Shown: positions 60,008 through 64,000 of the stretch, in pieces
Position numbering within the stretch: the stretch's first letter is position 1
How the letters are laid out: each line of letters opens with the position of its first letter
Assembly: GCF_009856605.1 (NCBI RefSeq)
Contig: NZ_CP047242.1
Span: 4,966,001-5,030,000 of the forward strand
Reading direction: 5' to 3'
Length of the DNA stretch: 64,000 nt
DNA from: Trichormus variabilis 0441
GTDB taxonomy: Bacteria; Cyanobacteriota; Cyanobacteriia; Cyanobacteriales; Nostocaceae
The notes under the pieces: model-generated
The model's input: the letters and a program-made list of their open reading frames with translations, nothing else
What the model was told of the DNA's origin: nothing
The model's database searches: none
Made by a program: the position numbers and the translations under genes

Positions 60008-60958
60008 ATGCGCGAACTTTACCCACTCATCGAACCTTATAAAGAAGGTAAATTAAAGGTTTCCCAATTACACACCATTCATTTTGAAGAATCAGGAAAC
60101 CCCCAAGGTAAACCCATAGTGTTATTGCATGGTGGCCCTGGTGGGGGCTGTCCTCCAGTTTATCGGCAATATTTTCACCATGAAAAATGGCGATTAGTCA
60201 TGTTTGATCAACGTGGCTGCGGTAAAAGTCAACCCCATGCCGAATTGAGGGAAAATACCACTTGGGATTTAGTCAGTGATATTGAAAAACTCCGAGAACA
60301 TTTAGGAATAGAAAAGTGGGTGGTTTTTGGTGGGAGTTGGGGCAGTACTTTATCTTTAGCTTACAGTCAAACTCACCCTGAGCGTTGTTTAGGCTTGATT
60401 TTACGCGGGATATTTTTGCTCAGACAAAAAGAGTTACGCTGGTTTTATCAAGAAGGTGCTAGTTATATTTTTCCTGATGCTTGGGAGGAATATCTGCAAC
60501 CAATTCCTGTAGATGAACGTGATGATTTACTCACGGCTTATTACCAACGTTTAACTAGTCCAGATTCACAAGTTAGACAAGAAGCGGCTCGTGCTTGGTC
60601 AATTTGGGAAGCTAGCACTAGCAGATTATTTCCTGATACCCAACTAAAGCAAACTTTTGCTGAGGATAAATTTGCAGAAGCTTTTGCCCGGATTGAATGC
60701 CATTATTTTATAAATAAAGGCTTTTTAAATTCTGACCATCAACTATTATTAAATGTTGACTGCATTCGCCATATCCCTAGTGTAATTGTCCAGGGGCGTT
60801 ATGATGTAGTTTGCCCAATGACATCAGCTTGGGAATTACATCGTGCTTGGCCGGAAGCTGAATTTATTGTAGTTCCTGATGCTGGTCATTCTATGAGTGA
60901 AGTGGGGATTCGTAGTGCTTTGATTGAGGCGACGGATAGGTTTGCTGATGCAGGCTAG
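60008..60958 (+). CDS. pip: Proline iminopeptidase
   Basis: Pip releases N-terminal proline from peptides. The 316-residue alpha/beta hydrolase of peptidase family S33 has VLLHGGPGGGCPPVYRQYF (oxyanion), LVMFDQRGCGKSQPHAELRE, nucleophile elbow VVFGGSWGSTLSLAYSQTHP (Ser), RYDVVCPMTSAWEL (Asp) and VVPDAGHSMSE (His). The start at MRELYPLIEPYKEGKLKVS is the standard one. It is a cytosolic enzyme. The downstream DUF429 gene has the same orientation, 97 bases away. Confidence 0.95.
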   Translation: MRELYPLIEPYKEGKLKVSQLHTIHFEESGNPQGKPIVLLHGGPGGGCPPVYRQYFHHEKWRLVMFDQRGCGKSQPHAELRENTTWDLVSDIEKLREHLGIEKWVVFGGSWGSTLSLAYSQTHPERCLGLILRGIFLLRQKELRWFYQEGASYIFPDAWEEYLQPIPVDERDDLLTAYYQRLTSPDSQVRQEAARAWSIWEASTSRLFPDTQLKQTFAEDKFAEAFARIECHYFINKGFLNSDHQLLLNVDCIRHIPSVIVQGRYDVVCPMTSAWELHRAWPEAEFIVVPDAGHSMSEVGIRSALIEATDRFADAG

Positions 60959-61055
60959 ATATGATTATCCTTTTTAACGCGGAGTGACGCTAAGGTTAGC
61001 GCAGAGGTACGCTGAGGGTTTTTCTTGTATATTCTGAGGTATTAAACTGACACAA

Positions 61056-61796
61056 ATGAAATTTATTGGTATCGATTTGGGTTGGAAGTCTCAACCGAGT
61101 GGTTTATGTTGCTTGCAATTAATTGAGGGTAAGTTAGAGATAGTTGACTTAGATCGTCAAGATGCGATCGCTCATATTTTCACCTGGATAGATACTTGGG
61201 TGCAACCGGATGAACCAGCCATCATCGGCGTAGATGCACCCACCCTTATACCTAACTCGACGGGAAGTCGTCTCCCTGACAAACTCACCCATAAGTATTT
61301 CGGTAAATATCACGCTGGTTGTTACCCCGCCAACCAAGGTCTAGCTTTTGCAGAACGGACTATAAATTTTGGTTTAGAATTAGAATCTCGTGGTTTTGCC
61401 CATGCACCTACAATAGAAGCACAAAAATTAGGCAGATATCAAATAGAAGTTTTCCCCCATCCGGCAATAGTTCACCTATTCAGCTTAGATCGTATTCTTA
61501 AATATAAAAAAGGGCGCATCAGTGAGCGCCGCTTAGAATTAATCAAACTTTATCAATATATTGTGGATATCCTACCCACAATGGAACCTGCTTTGTGTGT
61601 CAAAAAGTTATCCCTTGGTGAAATTCCCCACACTGGTGCAGAACTGAAAGCCGCCGAAGACAAACTCGATAGCTTAATTTGTGCTTACGTAGCTGCCCAT
61701 TGGTGGTATTGGGGAGAACAACGTAACCTAGTATTAGGTGATCGCACCACTGGTTACATTGTCATCCCTAAGTCAGTGCTGAGTCATGAGTTGTAA
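61056..61796 (+). CDS. DUF429 domain protein
   Basis: The 246-residue DUF429 protein has the RNase H-like N-terminus MKFIGIDLGWKSQPSGLCCL, IIGVDAPTLIPNSTGSRLPD with the acidic residue typical of the fold, ADQGL-type region CYPANQGLAFAERTINFGLE, IEVFPHPAIVHLF, and AAEDKLDSLICAYVAAHWWY as the C-terminal acidic motif. The family is predicted to be a nuclease or nucleic-acid enzyme; its function is unknown. The gene is convergent with the phosphorylase gene. Confidence 0.92.
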   Translation: MKFIGIDLGWKSQPSGLCCLQLIEGKLEIVDLDRQDAIAHIFTWIDTWVQPDEPAIIGVDAPTLIPNSTGSRLPDKLTHKYFGKYHAGCYPANQGLAFAERTINFGLELESRGFAHAPTIEAQKLGRYQIEVFPHPAIVHLFSLDRILKYKKGRISERRLELIKLYQYIVDILPTMEPALCVKKLSLGEIPHTGAELKAAEDKLDSLICAYVAAHWWYWGEQRNLVLGDRTTGYIVIPKSVLSHEL

Positions 61797-61815
61797 TTCC
61801 CAGCACTGTTTTGTT

Positions 61816-64000
61816 TTACTCGGCCCAAGCGATTAACCTGGGTTCATAAGGAGTAGATAAATGTGGGTGTTTTGGCAATACGCGCAAGGATAAGCCTTGT
61901 AAACCAGAGGTGGTGTAAAGGATATTAGCCGTATAAACACTTAAACCATCAGTATCCTGTCCTTGGTAATCCATAACTACAGGCACAGCGTTGACAATAT
62001 CACCATTGGCATCAATGGAACCTTGATATAGCTCCACTTGCACATCATCATTATTTAATGTTGCCAAGTCTACTTTGGCTTTGACAGCAACGGTTTGATT
62101 AACTTCAATATCTGCGCCTGCGGATACATCGACATCTTTGATTTTGATATTAAACCAATGGTCACTAAGTTTGGCTTTCCAATCTGCTAATTCCTTAGCT
62201 GGGGCATAATTATCAGATGTTAAAGTGTGATAGCGATCGCTGGCTGGGAAATAAGCCCGTTGTGCATATTCCCTAACCATCCGCGCTGTATTAAAGAAGG
62301 GACAGTTCAACCGGATAGCGTCTTTCATTTTGGCAACCCAAGGTCTGGGTAAACCATCGATATCGCGGTGGTCGTAAAATAAGGGTACGACTTCTTTTTC
62401 CAGTAAATCATAGAGAGCATTGGCTTCTACTTCATCCTGGTAGTTGGGGTCTTCGTAATTTTCCCCATGTCCAATCGCCCAGCCTGTGCGGACGTAATCG
62501 GCTTCATCCCACCAACCATCTAACACACTCAGGTTAGGTAAGCCATTCATGGCTGCTTTCATCCCACTAGTACCAGATGCTTCTCTGGGACGACGGGGTG
62601 TGTTTAACCAAATATCGCAACCCGCAACCATCAACCGGGAAATATGAATGTCGTAGTTGGGAACAAACACTATTTGTTTTTCTAGGTGTTGTTCGCGGAT
62701 AAAGTGATTAATTTCGCGGATGAGTTCTTTTCCAGGAATGTCTTTAGGGTGGGCTTTACCCGCGATGACAAATTGTACTTTGCGGTCTTTGTTGCCTAAT
62801 AAGATGCGTTTAATCCTTTCCACATCCCGCATCCACAGAGTAGCGCGTTTATAGGTGGCAAAACGACGGGCAAAGCCAATAGTTAATACGTTGGGGTCTA
62901 GAACTTCCTGGGCTTGGAAAATTTCGGAAGCAGAAGCACCGCGATCGCGCAGGTGTTTAACCAAATGGTCGCGCACATACAGTATCATGTCCAAGCGACA
63001 TCGTTCGTGATTTCGCCACAACTCCTCATCAGGAATTGCATCCATCCGTTCCCACAATTGGTTGTCTGGTGGTGCTGATGACCAATTTGGCCCCAAGTAG
63101 CGATCGTATAATTCCTGAGTTGATTTGGCAACGCAACTACGGGCGTGAACACCGTTGGTAATCGCTGTAATGGGTACTTCCTCAACAGGAACCTTTTTCC
63201 ACAAACCTTGGAACATTTGCCGGGACACCACACCGTGTAACTGGGCTACACCATTAGAAAATGTTGCCATCTTCAACGCCAGCACCGCCATACTAAACGG
63301 CCCAGATAAATCACCTGTGTTTTCTCGCCCCAACCCTAAAAATTGCTCTTTAGGTAAGCCAAAGATGTCTGCATAATAACCAAGGTAATACAGAATCTTG
63401 TCCGGAGGAAATAAGTCGATTCCTGCCGGTACTGGTGTATGCGTGGTAAAGATGTTACTCGAACTCACCACCTGTTTAGCTTCCGCATAACTCAAACCCT
63501 CTTCTTGAATTAACAAGCGGATACGTTCTAGGGCTGAGAAGGCGGCGTGACCTTCATTCATGTGGTAAGCCGTGACTTCATAACCCAAAGCCTTCAACAT
63601 CTGCACACCACCAATACCCAACATAATTTCTTGGTGGATACGCATATCGATATCACCACCGTAGAGTTGGTCTGTGATGTCGTGGTCGTAGGGGTTATTC
63701 GGCTCAATATTCGTGTCTAGCATATACAGGGGTACTGTTCCCACCTGTACCCGCCAAACTCTGGCATATACCTTGCGTCCGGGGTAATCCACCGCAATCT
63801 GCAATTCTGAACCATCAGGATTGCGTTCCAGGTGCAAGGTCATGTTGTAGAAATCGTTAATCGGGTAACGTTCTTGCTGCCAGCCATCGGCATTGAGATA
63901 CTGAGCAAAGTAACCTTGCTGGTATAGTAAACCCACACCAACTAAGGGTAGACCTAAATCACTGGCTGATTTCAGGTGATCCCCTGCCAGAACACCCAAA
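61816..64000 (-). CDS. glgP: Alpha-glucan phosphorylase (C-terminal 728 residues)
   Basis: The frame enters from the right edge of the window and stops at 61816, so the N-terminus is missing (the full enzyme is about 850 residues). The first visible residues, MGVLAGDHLKSASDLGLPLV, are internal, not a start. GT35 features are AYHMNEGHAAFSALERIRLL, TTHTPVPAGIDLFPPD, GFARRFATYKRATLW and the pyridoxal phosphate lysine in EASGTSGMKAAMNGLPNLSV. The protein releases glucose-1-phosphate from glycogen. The type with this N-terminal layout is the DUF3417-class phosphorylase. Upstream regulation cannot be seen. Confidence 0.95.
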   Translation of the reverse strand, partial: LGVLAGDHLKSASDLGLPLVGVGLLYQQGYFAQYLNADGWQQERYPINDFYNMTLHLERNPDGSELQIAVDYPGRKVYARVWRVQVGTVPLYMLDTNIEPNNPYDHDITDQLYGGDIDMRIHQEIMLGIGGVQMLKALGYEVTAYHMNEGHAAFSALERIRLLIQEEGLSYAEAKQVVSSSNIFTTHTPVPAGIDLFPPDKILYYLGYYADIFGLPKEQFLGLGRENTGDLSGPFSMAVLALKMATFSNGVAQLHGVVSRQMFQGLWKKVPVEEVPITAITNGVHARSCVAKSTQELYDRYLGPNWSSAPPDNQLWERMDAIPDEELWRNHERCRLDMILYVRDHLVKHLRDRGASASEIFQAQEVLDPNVLTIGFARRFATYKRATLWMRDVERIKRILLGNKDRKVQFVIAGKAHPKDIPGKELIREINHFIREQHLEKQIVFVPNYDIHISRLMVAGCDIWLNTPRRPREASGTSGMKAAMNGLPNLSVLDGWWDEADYVRTGWAIGHGENYEDPNYQDEVEANALYDLLEKEVVPLFYDHRDIDGLPRPWVAKMKDAIRLNCPFFNTARMVREYAQRAYFPASDRYHTLTSDNYAPAKELADWKAKLSDHWFNIKIKDVDVSAGADIEVNQTVAVKAKVDLATLNNDDVQVELYQGSIDANGDIVNAVPVVMDYQGQDTDGLSVYTANILYTTSGLQGLSLRVLPKHPHLSTPYEPRLIAWAE

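Overview
The window looks like a chromosomal segment of a filamentous, probably heterocyst-forming cyanobacterium of the Nostoc/Anabaena group. The evidence is the many HIP1 octamers (gcgatcgc), the heptanucleotide tandem repeats and short palindromic repeats in most intergenic spaces, an SbtA/SbtB bicarbonate uptake pair, a valyl-tRNA synthetase carrying a CAAD membrane domain, a prokaryotic phytochelatin synthase, and Ser/Thr kinases and WD40/CHAT proteins of the kind abundant in these genomes. No tRNA, rRNA or CRISPR array was recognised. Layout. 1-6.4 kb: start of a protealysin-like M4 protease (cut by the window edge), an EVE-domain protein, ispH, sbtA-sbtB, nagA, purE. 6.9-13.1 kb: three consecutive ammonium transporter genes, two of them with GTA-N8-TAC NtcA-type boxes upstream, then an SGNH hydrolase. 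13.2-19.4 kb (minus strand): an osmoprotectant-type ABC importer with phytochelatin synthase as apparent fourth gene, then an ABC-2 exporter pair with a clear terminator. 20-27.2 kb: DUF1400 alpha/beta hydrolase, SDR oxidoreductase, GH57 enzyme, SPFH/flotillin-like protein. 27.2-41.3 kb: an accessory region bounded by an IS1182-family element on the left and an IS66-family element on the right. It holds a STAND-type AAA/WD40 protein with 16 almost identical WD repeats, a CHAT-protease/AAA protein, a divergently transcribed DUF4231/SLATT-like membrane protein, a fragment of an iron-siderophore ABC ATPase, a coiled-coil/TPR membrane protein, and a KTSC-domain gene split by the IS66 element (perfect 8-bp target duplication). 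41.7-64 kb: two GT-C membrane glycosyltransferases, GNAT, fasciclin protein, 2-dehydropantoate reductase, valS, prepilin peptidase, leuB, a Uma2 nuclease-like protein, a pair of Ser/Thr kinases, a MetF-like reductase, trpS, proline iminopeptidase, a DUF429 protein and the 3' part of an alpha-glucan phosphorylase. The most interesting part is 29.4-36.5 kb. I read it as a candidate nucleotide-switch conflict or cell-death locus: a WD40 STAND sensor whose repeats vary at fixed positions, a caspase-like CHAT STAND protease sharing the same ATPase family, and a predicted pore-type SLATT relative facing it. This is inferred from domains and gene order; nothing in the sequence proves that the three act together. 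The second theme is repeats invading or bordering genes: palindromic or heptameric repeats supply the start codon of nagA, the C-terminus of a glycosyltransferase, and an internal peptide of the WD40 protein, and two families of 65-66 bp palindromic-ended elements recur in inverted copies.
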